DNA from: Dactylis glomerata
Lineage: Eukaryota > Streptophyta > Magnoliopsida > Poales > Poaceae
DNA: 64,000 bases
NCBI GenBank assembly: GCA_007115705.1
Contig: QXEO01001040.1
Location: forward strand, 854,693 to 918,692
Reading direction: 5' to 3'
Made by a program: the position numbers and the translations under genes. Numbering within the stretch: position 1 is the first letter of the stretch; every line of letters starts with the position of its first letter. The notes beneath the pieces are model-generated. The model saw only the letters and a program-made list of their open reading frames with translations. It did not search any database and was not told the DNA's origin. Shown here piece after piece: positions 23,523-33,997 of this stretch.

Positions 23523-24035
23523 CTATGCCAGGCAGTGAGAGGCGCGCTTGGCTATTTCATCCGCTTCCACATTTTCTCCTCGCGGAACGTGCTTCAGCTC
23601 CAATCCTTGAAAGCGCTTTTCCATCTTTCGATGCTCTTCAAGATAAGCCAACATGTGCTCATCCTTTGGAGTGTAGCTCTTGTTAGAGAAGTTCACAACC
23701 AGTTGTGAATCTCCCTTGACGATGAGGCGCTTGATGCCCGAGGCATTTACTGCCCTTAGGCCAGCGAGTAGTCCTTCGTATTCCACGATGTTGTTGGACA
23801 CCTTGTTCTCTGGCCTGAAATAGAGCTGAACGGCGTAGAAGAGCTTGTCCCCGGAGGGAGAGGTGAGGACGGCCCTAGCCCCCGCGCTGGGAAGGTTGAC
23901 GGCACCATCGAAGTGCATGACCCAGAGTCCTGGGGCCTCTTCTCCGGGGAGTGTAGACTCCACCTCTAGAGGCTCGTCAATGAATGGATCAGTCCATTTG
24001 GCGGTGAATTCAGCCAGAGCTTTGCTTTTGATCAC
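23523..24035 (-). pseudogene. Element 2 archaeal-type RNase H (aRNH)
   Basis: This domain cleaves RNA in RNA/DNA hybrids. The segment MHFDGAVN..AGARAVLTSPSG gives the first Asp; VEYEGLLAGLRA (~23780) the Glu; VKGDSQLVVN (~23715) the second Asp; and ENVEADEIAKRAS the last part. This order is that of the extra RNase H found in plant Tat elements. It joins almost directly to the truncated reverse transcriptase, so the native gypsy RNase H that should lie between is missing. The frame then passes toward integrase with about 80 bp of broken link. Confidence 0.85.
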
Positions 24036-25123
24036 CTCAGGTTGGTGAAGGTTTCTTCCAGATCCTCGATGAAGGTATGACTCTCGTGAGTCTTGATGAT
24101 GATGTCATCGACGTAGGCTTCTGCATTTCTTCCCTTCTGAGCCCCCAAGGCCTTGCGCATGAGCCTCTGGAAGGTGGCTCCTGCGTTCTTTAGGCCGAAG
24201 GGCATGCAGACGTAGCAGTACACACCACTAGGTGTGATGAAGACAGTCTTCTCTTCCTCCTCCTTTGCCATCTTGATTTGATGATAACCGGAGAAGGCAT
24301 CCAAGAAGCAAAGGAGGTCGCAGCCGGTGGTGGGGTCGATGATTTGATCTATCCTTGGGAGCGGATAAGGATCCTTGGGGCAGGCTTTGTTGAGACTTGT
24401 AAAGTCCATGCAGAGGTGCCCACTACCGTTAGCTTTGGGGACAACCACTGGATTAGCAATCCAGGTGGGGTGGGCTACCTCGCGTATCAACATGGCCTTC
24501 TTCAGCTTCTCTATCTCTTGGACGATGAAGTCTTGTTTCTCTTGTGCTTGCTTCATGGTCTTCTGCTTAACGGGGTGTGCCTAAGGGCACACGGCTAAGT
24601 GGTGCTCAATCACCTCCCTAGGAACGCCGGGCATATCTGACGGAGTCCAAGCAAACATGTCAGAGTTTGCCCGTAGGAAGGTGATGAGCGTGCTTTCCTA
24701 TTTGGGGGAAAGCCCTGCCCCGATGGTGATGAAGTTTTCGCAGCCCCCAGCTTGGAGCGGGTGTAGCAGAGCGCTCTTGGGTAAACTGGGGCCTCCTCCC
24801 TGAGGGTACCGCAGCTTCCCCAATGCTCATGTCCAGCATTGGATGGACCAGGTCCCCGCTTGGCAGAGTTGACGTAGAGGCGGCGAACTTCTTCCCTGAC
24901 AAGCCCGGCAGGAGGGGCTCGAGAGAGGCCTTCTTGGCTGTAGCTCGCTCTTGCGACACGAGCTACTTCTTCCTCGTGAGGTCACCGGAATGCTCCAGCA
25001 GATATTCATCGGCGATGAACATGGTGGCGGCCTCACGGTAGACATGCTCCACAGAATGGAGAGCATCCTTTTCATTGCAGCGCACGGTGATCGTGCCGTT
25101 GGTGCCTGGAATCTTGAGGACGT
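24032..25123 (-). pseudogene. Element 2 reverse transcriptase with upstream link, internally deleted
   Basis: Reverse transcriptase motifs are clear: PVVVPKANGSGHLCMDFTSLN (~24440), FLDAFSGYHQIKM (~24290), FGLKNAGATFQRLM (~24190) and the catalytic AYVDDIII (~24110). The frame stops at FTNLR (24032) and continues with IKSKALAEFTA of the aRNH linker. The thumb, connection and native RNase H are therefore deleted, probably more than 1 kb. Upstream, 24557-25123 encodes the protease/RT linker in pieces with a stop near 24582. At 25123 the sequence is cut by element 3 and continues at 32266. Confidence 0.88.
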
Positions 25124-26783
25124 TGCTGGCATGTAGTTAACAGTCCTTGTGCGTGGTGAATGACCAGCCCGTTGGGAACCCCAAGAGGAAGGTGTGATGA
25201 GTATAGCAGCTGGTTTTCCCTCAGTTAAGAAACCAAGGTTTATCGTTCTTGGATAGGAGAGACAAACGACTGAAGGTGATGCAGACTGGCTTAATAGCAC
25301 TCCAACAAGGGCGCCGTTTAACGATACTTGTTGACTCGTCTTCGGCCAGTAGCAACGCGGAACCTGCACACAACACAACCAAGTACTTTGTTCCCAACTT
25401 GCGATGAGGTTGTCAATCTCACCGGTTTGCTTGAAACAAAGGTTATGAGTGTATCGAGTGGAAAACAGTAGAAGTATGCGAGTAAAGTAAATAGTGCGAG
25501 TAAAGTAAACATGTGATAGCAATATGATGGAAATAGGACCGGGGTCCACAGTTCACTAGTGGTGTCTCTCCATAAGATAAATAACACATGTTGGGTAAAC
25601 AAATTACAGTTGGGCAATTGATAGAATAAAGATAAACGTGATATGTCAAGAAGATCACTATGAGATTTACTCTGGGCATTACAACAAAATACATAGACCG
25701 CCATCCAACTGGATCTATGACTAATAATCCACCTGTGGCGAATCAATCCGAGAACTCCACAAGTATTAAGTTGCGAACAACAGATAATTGCATTAAGCAA
25801 AGTGTGTAATGTAAACAAAGCATATGTCCTTGAGCATATGAATGTTGTTTTCTCCCTAGTAGCAACAGCACATCTACAACCTTAGAGGTTTCTGTCACTC
25901 CCCCAGGTTAAATAGAGGCATGAACCCACTATCGAGCATAAATACCCCCTCTTGGAGTCACTAGCAACTACTCGGCCAAGATAGCTACTAACAACGGAGA
26001 GCATGCAAGATCATAAACAACATAGAGATAACATAAGATATATTTCAGTATAGCAACTCAATCATAACACCAATATTCATCGGATCCCAACAAACCAAAC
26101 ATGTAGAATTACATAACGGTGATCTCAATCATGTAGGGCAGCTCATGAGATCTAAACATGAAGCACATGGTGGAGAAGACAACCATCTAGCTACTGCTAT
26201 GGACCCATAGTCCAAGGTAGACTACTCACTCATCGCTCCAGAGGCAAGCATGGCGATGAAGAAGACCTCCGGTGGCGATTCCCCTCTACGGCAGGGTGCC
26301 GGGAAGAGCTTCTGGACCCTCCCGATCTTCGGGTCGATGGCGGCGGCGGATCGCGATGTGTTCTGGAAAATTGATCGGGTACTTAGGTTTTTTCCGTCGG
26401 GGGGTCTTTATAGGCGAATGGGCGATGTCAGAGGTGGGGCCAGGTGGCCTCACACCAGGCTGGCGCGGCCCAGGCCCTGGCCGCGCCAGCCTAGTGTGTG
26501 GGGCCCCTGTGGCCCCCCTCCTACTCCTCTTCGGATCTCTGGAAGCTTCCGGGTAAAATAAGACTTCAGGAACTTGTTTCATCCAATTCCAAGAATATTT
26601 CCTGTGTATCACTTCAGAAACACAAAAACAACAGAAAATAGGGAACTGGCACTGTGGCAACTCGTTAGTAGGTTAGTTCTGGAAAATGCATAAAAGTGCC
26701 ATGAAGTGTAACGAAACAGTAGGCAAATGGTGTAAAAACAAGCATGGGGCATCAAAAATTATAGATACGTTGGAGGCGTATCA
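25124..26783 (-). repeat. Element 3, 3' LTR
   Basis: In sense orientation it starts TGATACGCCTCCAACGTATC and ends ACATGCCAGCA. It matches 30607-32265 throughout. Open frames within it (for example 25318-25818) recur in the partner LTR and have no protein features, so I do not call genes here. Confidence 0.92.
26407..26412 (-). promoter_or_regulatory. TATA box in element 3 3' LTR
   Basis: On the minus strand this reads GCCTATAAAGACCCC. The same box is preserved at 31890-31895 in the 5' LTR, about 370 bp from the LTR start. Confidence 0.65.
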
Positions 26784-29715
26784 AGTATCCCCAAGCTTAA
26801 CTCCTGCTCGTCCTCGAGTAGGTAAGTGATAACAAAAGAATAATTTTTGAGGTGACATGCACCTACACAATCTTGATCATATATGTAAGCAATTGTGAGC
26901 TGGGATCATAAGAACTTAAAACTTGGGCATGTAGATATAATCTTGACAATAAGAAACTTAGCAACCATGTTGTAAACATGCAAATGAACATAAACAAAAG
27001 ATCATGAAAATGAAACAATGAAAGTCAAACGTGTGTTCAAATCATAAGGAAAAACATAGAAATGGTTTTCAGCTTGTCCTTCAAAGAGAGCAAAACATAA
27101 ATGCATAGGACACCTTCAAGTTTAAGAGGGCGACTAGATACAAATAATTTGAGAACAAGTGAAACCAACAATATGAATCAATCAATGAAAACTTTGGGAC
27201 AATGCACATTATACTAAGAATGACAACTATGCTCTCTTAATGGTGCATAAAGATAGAAGGTGGTGACTCAACATAAAAGTAGAAGAAAGGCCCTTCGCAG
27301 AGGGAAGCTGTGATTGCAAGTTTTATAACCTTCAAAAATTATGGTACTTACCGGCTTTGAGCTCTCATTGCCCCCATCATAAGCATCTTGAATGGTTAAA
27401 GTTAATGCGAGAACAATTATGATGCATATGCTTGACAAATCATAAGTTGAAAACCTCGTGCCCCGTGAATACGAGTACCCAAACCTCATGCTACTTTACT
27501 TAGAGTCCCAAGCAAGGCTCTTGTCATTGTAAGTATATGCATATCATTGAGAACCGCCAATGGGGTACCTCCGTGCCCGATGACATGGAACAAGCCCACA
27601 CCAAAATGACAGGACAAGCAGACAATGAACACCTCGACATCTCTTTTATTTGCCATTTGTTTAGCTTTTTATTGTGAGATGCGTCGTCGAATGTTCACCA
27701 TGGGTATGCTACAAATTTCCACCATGAATTATGCATGGCTTAGATTAGCGGCCCGGCGTTTCCCTAACACATATACAAACTCCATGATCCCCACAAGATT
27801 CCCAATTCATTTCACACCGCGGGCATCCATAAACAAAAGATCACGATATCAACTCAAATAAGAAGTGCAATGTTGAAAGCTTGCCCATGACTACATGGCT
27901 GGGCTAGTCTCCAACTTACAACTTGCAAGCATAACAACTCAACATAAGAGACCACAATGTCAAATTTTTAAGAACAGGAAAAAGTAAAGTGTGCCTTCCG
28001 GTTCGTGAGAGCTTTACTGACCGAATTTCACATAACACTGGTAAGAGTTTAATTTGAAGAGAAAATAAAAGCAAGTCAAATTTATTTGGAATAGCAAATT
28101 GCTAGTAGGTATGTATGGTGGACAATTTGGAAAACTTTGGCTTTTAGGAGGTGGATGCACGAGTAGAGCTCATACTCAGTACATGGCGAGGGCTAGCAAA
28201 AGACTGGGAGCGACCAACTAAGAGAGCAATAATGGCCATAATCATGCAAAGCGACAAAGCGACATTAAAAGAAGCATAAGATGGCATCAAAAGTCAAAAA
28301 CTAAATGATCATAGAGGCTATTGGCGACTTTGTATGAGTCTAACATGTGTGAGCATGCGCCAAGTCAACCCAAATAAAGCATCAAGGAGAAAACCAAAAT
28401 AATGCTTCCATACAATAAAAAACAACGCATGATTTTTTCAAAGGCTCATTAAGCAATCTCAGTTATTTGAGACAAGTCATGCTACAGCAAAACAACTAAG
28501 CATACCATCAAAAAGACATCAAGCATGACATGAAAAAGCCTAAGCCATAGTCTACACAAGCTCCTTCTTGTACCACTTTTTTGCATAAAGCTTTTTCTCT
28601 TTTCCAACACCATTTGAAATTTTTATAGACACCTCTTTTGATGAAAACCAATAAAGATCAGAGGCAAAAATACACCTTGATGAAAAGATATGACAAGGTC
28701 TGAACGCAAATCAAGGCGAAAACGAAAACCAAAAGCAGTAGCGGAAAAAGAAGAACACTCGGTTTTTGATAAGAGTGAAAACTAGAACGTTCTTGGCAAA
28801 TGAAAACGAGTACATCACTTCCAAAGGAAATTTGTTGGGGTCCAACCATTTATTACAGCAAACAAAACAAACTAACTAAGAAAACTAAAACAACTGACGC
28901 TCCAAGAAAAACACATAGTGCATGAAGCAATAAAAATATAGTGTCTTGAAAGGTGACCTGATTTTTGCCGATGAAGAAGGGGTGCCTCGGGGGCATCCCA
29001 AGCTTTGACGCTTGTACTTCTTGGATATTTCTTGGGGTGATGCATGGGCATCCCCAAGCTTGAGCTTTTGTCCATTCTTCAACTCATCTCATCATTCTCC
29101 AATCCCTACACTTGAAAACTTCCTTCATACAAAACTAAACACAAATCTATTAGCAACATTAGTGTAAGCATAACATATAATCAACCTCTTTTTGCTTCAG
29201 GATTCAACTCAAAACCACCACATATATAGCAAATACTGCTGTAGCAACTTCCCCAAAAGTTCCATGATCAAAAGAACTCAAAAGAAAGCGATAAAGTGGC
29301 AAAAACAAATATTGGCAGAAATCTGTCAAAACTAAACAGCTGACAAAGGCCGAATTTTTGAGGGGTTTTGTGTTGCTCAAATCAAAAAGTATTCAACTAA
29401 TGAAAGTTTGGATATAACCTGGGGCATATGCACAAGAAATCGCAGGTCCAAAAGATATACAGAGAATTTATATGAATGTTTACGGTGCAGCACCGAAAAC
29501 AGTTTCAGGACAGCAACATCCCCAAATCTTTACCTCACTCGAATTAGAGGCTTCTCTTTGCCCAAAAACGAAATAAACAAGATATGGAGCGGTCATTACA
29601 GTAGTAATGACTTCCAAGACTCAAATAAAAGAAAAAGTACTGAAAATAAAACATTGGGTTATCTCCTAAGAGTGATTTTTTTAACGCCTTTGAGCTAGGC
29701 GCAGAAAATTGCGAA
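26784..29715 (-). other. Element 3 non-coding internal region
   Basis: This replaces the pol region of a normal gypsy element. At its left end a purine-rich AAGCTTGGGGATACT on the minus strand (26784-26800) directly precedes the LTR and acts as the polypurine tract. No frame on either strand shows similarity to protease, reverse transcriptase or integrase. A CATCCCCAAGCTT motif occurs again near 29053. Confidence 0.65.
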
Positions 29716-30411
29716 TCAAGTAACATCAAGTGATGAAGCATCACTTACCTCAGTAAGCACTTTGGAAGTTCCCGAAGATGATTCAACCTGCAAGTCACCC
29801 TTAGTGGAACTAAGAGTCTTACCTATTTTAAGAACATGTTGAGATTTAAGCGCAGAAACCTTGGGAACATACATAAATTTTTGCTCTTTTCCAACAAACA
29901 CTTTCTCTTTCTTAAATTTAAGAGAAGAGAAGATTAAGCTAAGAGTTTCCATAGACTCCTCTAGTTTACCAATCCTTAAGTTTTGATTATCAAGAGTAGT
30001 GCTAGCCTCTAAAATGGTAATTCTCTTACCAATGTTTTCTACTAATTCACTAACTCGGCTAGCATTTTCTAGGATACTTGGCAAACTTTTTTCTAAAGAG
30101 CTGAGCCTTTCTACCACCTCCTCCAAGGTGGTCTCGGTTTTAGCAACATGAATAGGTGGTATTCCCACTAAACTTTCAATTATAGTGCATGCTTCTCCAG
30201 CGGGAGTACCCAGAAAATTAACTCCTGTAAGAGTATCGAGAACATACCTATTCTAACTAGATATACCAACATAAAAAATTCTAAGGAGGATCATGGTAGA
30301 GTGCTTTTTGGTACACCTATGATGAGCATTGTTAATACGATGCCAAGCATCCTTTAAACTTTCTCCCCCTTGTCGCTTAAAAATACGAACTTCTACTTCA
30401 GGATTACTCAT
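29716..30411 (-). pseudogene. Element 3 short gag-like protein, one nonsense codon
   Basis: ATG at 30411 starts MSNPEVEVRIFKRQGGESL, followed by DAWHRINNAHHRCTKKHSTM, a gag-type helical segment like that of Athila elements. A TAG at 30256-30258 interrupts at FYVGISS*NRYVLDTL, where Trp (TGG) is likely ancestral. The same frame then continues for 180 residues: EACTIIESLVGIPPIH, a heptad-like coiled-coil region (EEVVERLSSLEKSLPSIL and following), and a K/S-rich tail ending at 29716. It would be 231 residues when intact, far shorter than a full gag-pol. The nonsense codon is the only lesion I see. Confidence 0.65.
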
Positions 30412-30578
30412 TTTAACAAAACTAAAAGCAAACAAATAAAAACAGCTACCAAGGATTCTAATTTTTTTGGGTTTTTGATATAAAACGATGCCGGTAAAAT
30501 AAATAAAGTAAAGCAAAACTATAACAAAGTAAAGGATGTGCGTGCAAAAAACTCCGCTTGCAGAAGTCTTCTACTTCC

Positions 30579-30596
30579 TCCCCGGCAACGGCGCCA
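30579..30596 (-). promoter_or_regulatory. Element 3 primer-binding site (tRNA-Asp type)
   Basis: On the plus strand TCCCCGGCAACGGCGCCA equals the 3' end of plant tRNA-Asp including the terminal CCA, so the minus-strand element RNA would pair with that tRNA. It lies 10 bp from the LTR end at 30607. Confidence 0.85.
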
Positions 30597-30606
30597 GAAA
30601 AGAAGC

Positions 30607-32265
30607 TGCTGGCGTGTAGTTAACAGTCCTTGTGCGTGGTGAATGACCAGCCCGTTGGGAACCCCAAGAGGAAAGTGTGATGAGTATAGCAGCAGGTTTT
30701 CCCTCAGTTAAGAAACCAAGGTTTATTGTTCTTGGAGAGGAGAGACAAACGACTGAAGGTGATGCAGACTGGCTTAATAGCACTCCAACAAGGGCGCCGT
30801 TTAACGATACTTGTTGACTCGTCTTCGGCCAGTACCAATGCGGAACCTGCACACAACACAACCAAGTACTTTGTTCCCAACTTGCGATGAGGTTGTCAAT
30901 CTCACCGGTTTGCTTGAAACAAAGGTTATGAGTGTATCGAGTGGAAAACAGTAGAAGTATGCGAGTAAAGTAAACAGTGCGAGTAAAGTAAACAGGTGAT
31001 AGCAATATGATGGAAATAGGACCGAGGTCCACAGTTCACTAGTGGTGTCTCTCCATAAGATAAATAACACATGCTGGGTAAACAAATTACAGTTGGGCAA
31101 TTGATAGAATAAAGATAAACGTGATATGTCAAGAAGATCACTATGAGATTTACTCTGGGCATTACAACAAAATACATAGACCGCCATCCAACTGCATCTA
31201 TGACTAATAATCCACCTGTGGCGAATCAATTCGAGAACTCCACAAGTATTAAGTTGCAAACAATAGATAATTGCATTAAGCAAAGTGTGTAATGTAAACA
31301 AAGCATATGCCCTTGAGCATATGAATGTTGTTTTCTCCCTAGTAGCAATAGCACATCTACAACCTTAGAGGTTTCTGTCACTCCCCCAGGTTAAATAGAG
31401 GCATGAACCCACTATCGAGCATAAATACCCCCTCTTGGAGTCACTAGCAACTACTCGGCCAAGATAGCTACTAACAACGGAGAGCATGCAAGATCATAAA
31501 CAACATAGAGATAACATAAGATATATTTCAGTATAGCAACTCAATCATAACACCAATATTCATCGGATCCCAACAAACCAAACATGTAGAATTACATAAC
31601 GGTGATCTCAATCATGTAGGGCAGCTCATGGGATCTAAACATGAAGCACATGGTGGAGAAGACAACCATCTAGCTACTGCTATGGACCCATAGTCCAAGG
31701 TAGACTACTCACTCATCGCTCCGGAGGCAAGCATGGCGATGAAGAAGACCTCCGGTGGCGATTCCCCTCTCCGGCAGGGTGCCGGGAAGAGCTTCTGGAC
31801 CCTCCCGATCTTCGGGTCGACGGCGGCGGCGGATCGCGATATGTTCTGGAAAATTGATCGGGTACTTAGGTTTTTTCCGTCGGGGGGTCTTTATAGGCGA
31901 AGGGCGATGTCAGAGGTGGGGCCAGGTGGCCTCACACCTGGCTGGCGTGGCCCAGGCCCTGGCCGCGCCGGCCTGGTGTGTGGGGCCCCTGTGGCCCCCC
32001 TCCTACTCCTCTTCAGATCTCTGGAAGCTTCCGGGTAAAATAAGACTTCAGGAACTTGTTTCGTCTAATTCCGAGAATATTTCCTGTGTATCACTTCTGA
32101 AACACAAAAACAGCAGAAAATAGGGAACTGGCACTGTGGCAACTCGTTAGTAGGTTAGTTCCGGAATATGCATAAAAGTGCCACAACGTGTAACGAAACA
32201 GTAGGCAAATGGTGTAAAAACAAGCATGGAGCATCAAAAATTATAGATACGTTGGAGACATATCA
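30607..32265 (-). repeat. Element 3, 5' LTR
   Basis: Partner of 25124-26783. It starts in sense orientation TGATATGTCTCCAACG at 32265 and ends at 30607 next to the primer site. It contains the conserved TATA box on the minus strand at 31890-31895. Confidence 0.92.
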
Positions 32266-32640
32266 TACATTGAAGCCATGCTGCATTGCCGCCATGAATC
32301 TCACTAGGGCTGGGTAGCCCAGGATGGCGTTGTACGGCAACGCGATGTAGGTGACGTCGAAGTCGAGGCTTTCTGTCCTGTAGTTGTCCCGGGTGCCGAA
32401 GGTGACGGGCAGGCGCACCTGCCCGATTGGCATTGTAGAACCCTCTGTTACACCAAAGAACGGTCGGGTTGGCATGAGCCGATGGTATGGCACTTGCATC
32501 TTCTCGAAGACCTCGACGGAGATGATGTTAAGGCCCGCCCCTCCATCGATGAGAGTACGGTTGACGGCGATGTTATTGATGGTAGGCGTTCACAAGAGAG
32601 GAATTGTGCCCACGGTCTTCGTGGAGATTGGATGATCCTC
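32266..32640 (-). pseudogene. Element 2 aspartic protease region, cut by element 3
   Basis: The protease releases the mature element proteins. The active-site loop reads LIDGGAGLNIIS near 32545-32510, the D-G-G-A form found in Tat-type gypsy proteases in place of D-S/T-G-A. It is followed by FDVTYIALPYNAILGYPAL, the second conserved strand, near 32355-32300. The frame reaches GFNV at 32266, where element 3 is inserted, and resumes at 25123 with LKIPGTNGTITV. Confidence 0.8.
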
Positions 32641-33997
32641 CTCGTCGAAGCCGATCTTGCTGGTAGCCACTTCATCAAGCGGTTGTTGACACTGGGCTGC
32701 GCCGCCGTGATCTCTTGCGACAGCTGCTTGAAGTGACGATTAGACAAAGGAGCTTGGGCTCCACCCAGGAGGCAGGCAGCGAAGCCTCGTGGCTCTTGAT
32801 AGCCCCCTAGTTCTCTTCTTGATGATCATTCACCGGCGGAGGCAGCGGTAGCGGCTCGGGATCTGCACGAGACAGATCATCGTGGCGGCGACCCTCGTCC
32901 CGGTCGTCGTCGCAGCGATCGCCCCGGGATCCACCCTTGCTATAGCTACGGCTACTTCCACGGCGCTTGGTGACTCCATTCTCTTCATGAAACTTCGGAC
33001 TACCCAACAATCATCAGTATTGTGAGTGTCCTTCTTGTGGAGGATGCAGTAGCGATGGCGACAACCCTTATCACGATCGGAGTGGTCCCCATGGTGCTGT
33101 TTGTGATCAGGCTCCGCTGCGAGGATAGCAGCCTCCTTACGCTTGGGATCCTTGGACTTCAGCTTTGGGGGAAGCGCCTCCGACAGGTTGTGCACGAAGA
33201 GTCTCCCCTCCTCAGCCTTGGTGCAACTGTCGGCGATTTCGTAGAGCCTGACGACGGAGGTCAGCTCATCATTCATGGATAGCTTCTCCCTCATCTTGAT
33301 GTCGGAGACGCCCGTGGAGAACGCGGAGATGACCTCCTCATTGGAGATTCGGGGAATCTTGTTCCTCATCTGGCTGAAGCGCTGGATATACTGACGAAGC
33401 GTTTCGCCCTTGTACTGACGCACCGCCTTGAGATCGTTCTTGGTGGCGGGGCGCTCGTACGTTGGCATGAAGTTGGTGACAAACTGACGGCACAAGTCCT
33501 TCCACGAAGTCACAGATTCATGAGGAAGATTCATGAGCCAAGTCCACGGAGCGTCTTTGAGGGCCATGGGAAACCAATTGGCCATCGCACGCTGATCTCC
33601 ACGCGCGGCCTGAACGGCGACGACATAGAGCTGGAGGAACTCGACGGGGTTAGTGGTCCCGTCATAATGCGCGCCGATGTCCGGCTTGAACTTGTCAGGC
33701 CAGACCACATAGCGTTGCTGGCGAGTGAGAGCAAGGCACCCGAGGTTGTAGATTGGGTCCCGGGGGTCTTGACGTTCTTGCCAGCTTTGCCGATGTCGTC
33801 GATGGCGCGGTCATGATTTTCACGGCAGCGCTCCAGGGAGACGTGTGCGTCTTCCGGAGCGTGTTGGACGATTTGGCAGCTAGGCTCCCCGCGCAGCGAA
33901 GATGCGGCGCGGGAAGCCACCTTCTTGGCCTTAGCGGCCTTCCCATCTCCGGCGCCCGGGGCGCGGTGCCCCGCCGCCGGATCTGGTTCTCCCGCGC
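32641..33997 (-). pseudogene. Element 2 gag (retrotrans_gag and C-terminal part)
   Basis: Gag builds the particle. The clear part, 33708-32830, holds WPDKFKPDIGAHYDGTTNP, then WFPMALKDAPWTWLMNLP and SWKDLCRQFVTNF, the retrotrans_gag core. RQYKGETLRQYIQRFSQMRN and a Cys/His motif YCILHKKDTHNTDDCW near 33020 replace the classical CCHC knuckle, as in Tat elements. Upstream frames (33997-33710) are low-complexity Ala/Arg-rich and frame-shifted. At 33997 element 4 is inserted, and gag continues at 45272. 32641-32829 is broken link to the protease. Confidence 0.85.
33993..33997. repeat. Target-site duplication of element 4, left copy (CGCGC)
   Basis: CGCGC precedes TGTAACATCCC at 33998 and is repeated exactly at 45267-45271 after the CA end of the right LTR. 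Confidence 0.85.

Larger units (their letters stand above)
25124..32265 (-). mobile_element. Element 3: gag-only gypsy retrotransposon with tRNA-Asp primer site
   Basis: It is bounded by LTRs of 1,660 and 1,659 bp. The minus-strand order is 5' LTR (30607-32265), primer site, short gag, a long non-coding stretch, polypurine tract and 3' LTR (25124-26783). It interrupts the protease region of element 2, and joining 32266 to 25123 restores that reading frame (GFNV then LKIPGTNG). The flanks are GACGT and TACAT, a target-site duplication with two substitutions. About 41 LTR differences in 1,660 bp by eye make it younger than its host. The tRNA-Asp primer site suggests the Athila/Tat side of gypsy. 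It lacks pol, so it is non-autonomous. Confidence 0.88.

Noticed and set aside
25318..25818. 166-codon minus-strand frame, with a near copy at 30801-31301
   Set aside because: Both lie in the element 3 LTRs; repetition comes from the LTR pair. Composition is that of chance frames, with no domain or start context.
26250..26561. Arg/Pro/Gly-rich frames at the GC-rich end of the element 3 LTR, and copy at 31733-32123
   Set aside because: GC-rich LTR leader next to the TATA box; several frames are open at once and none has protein features.
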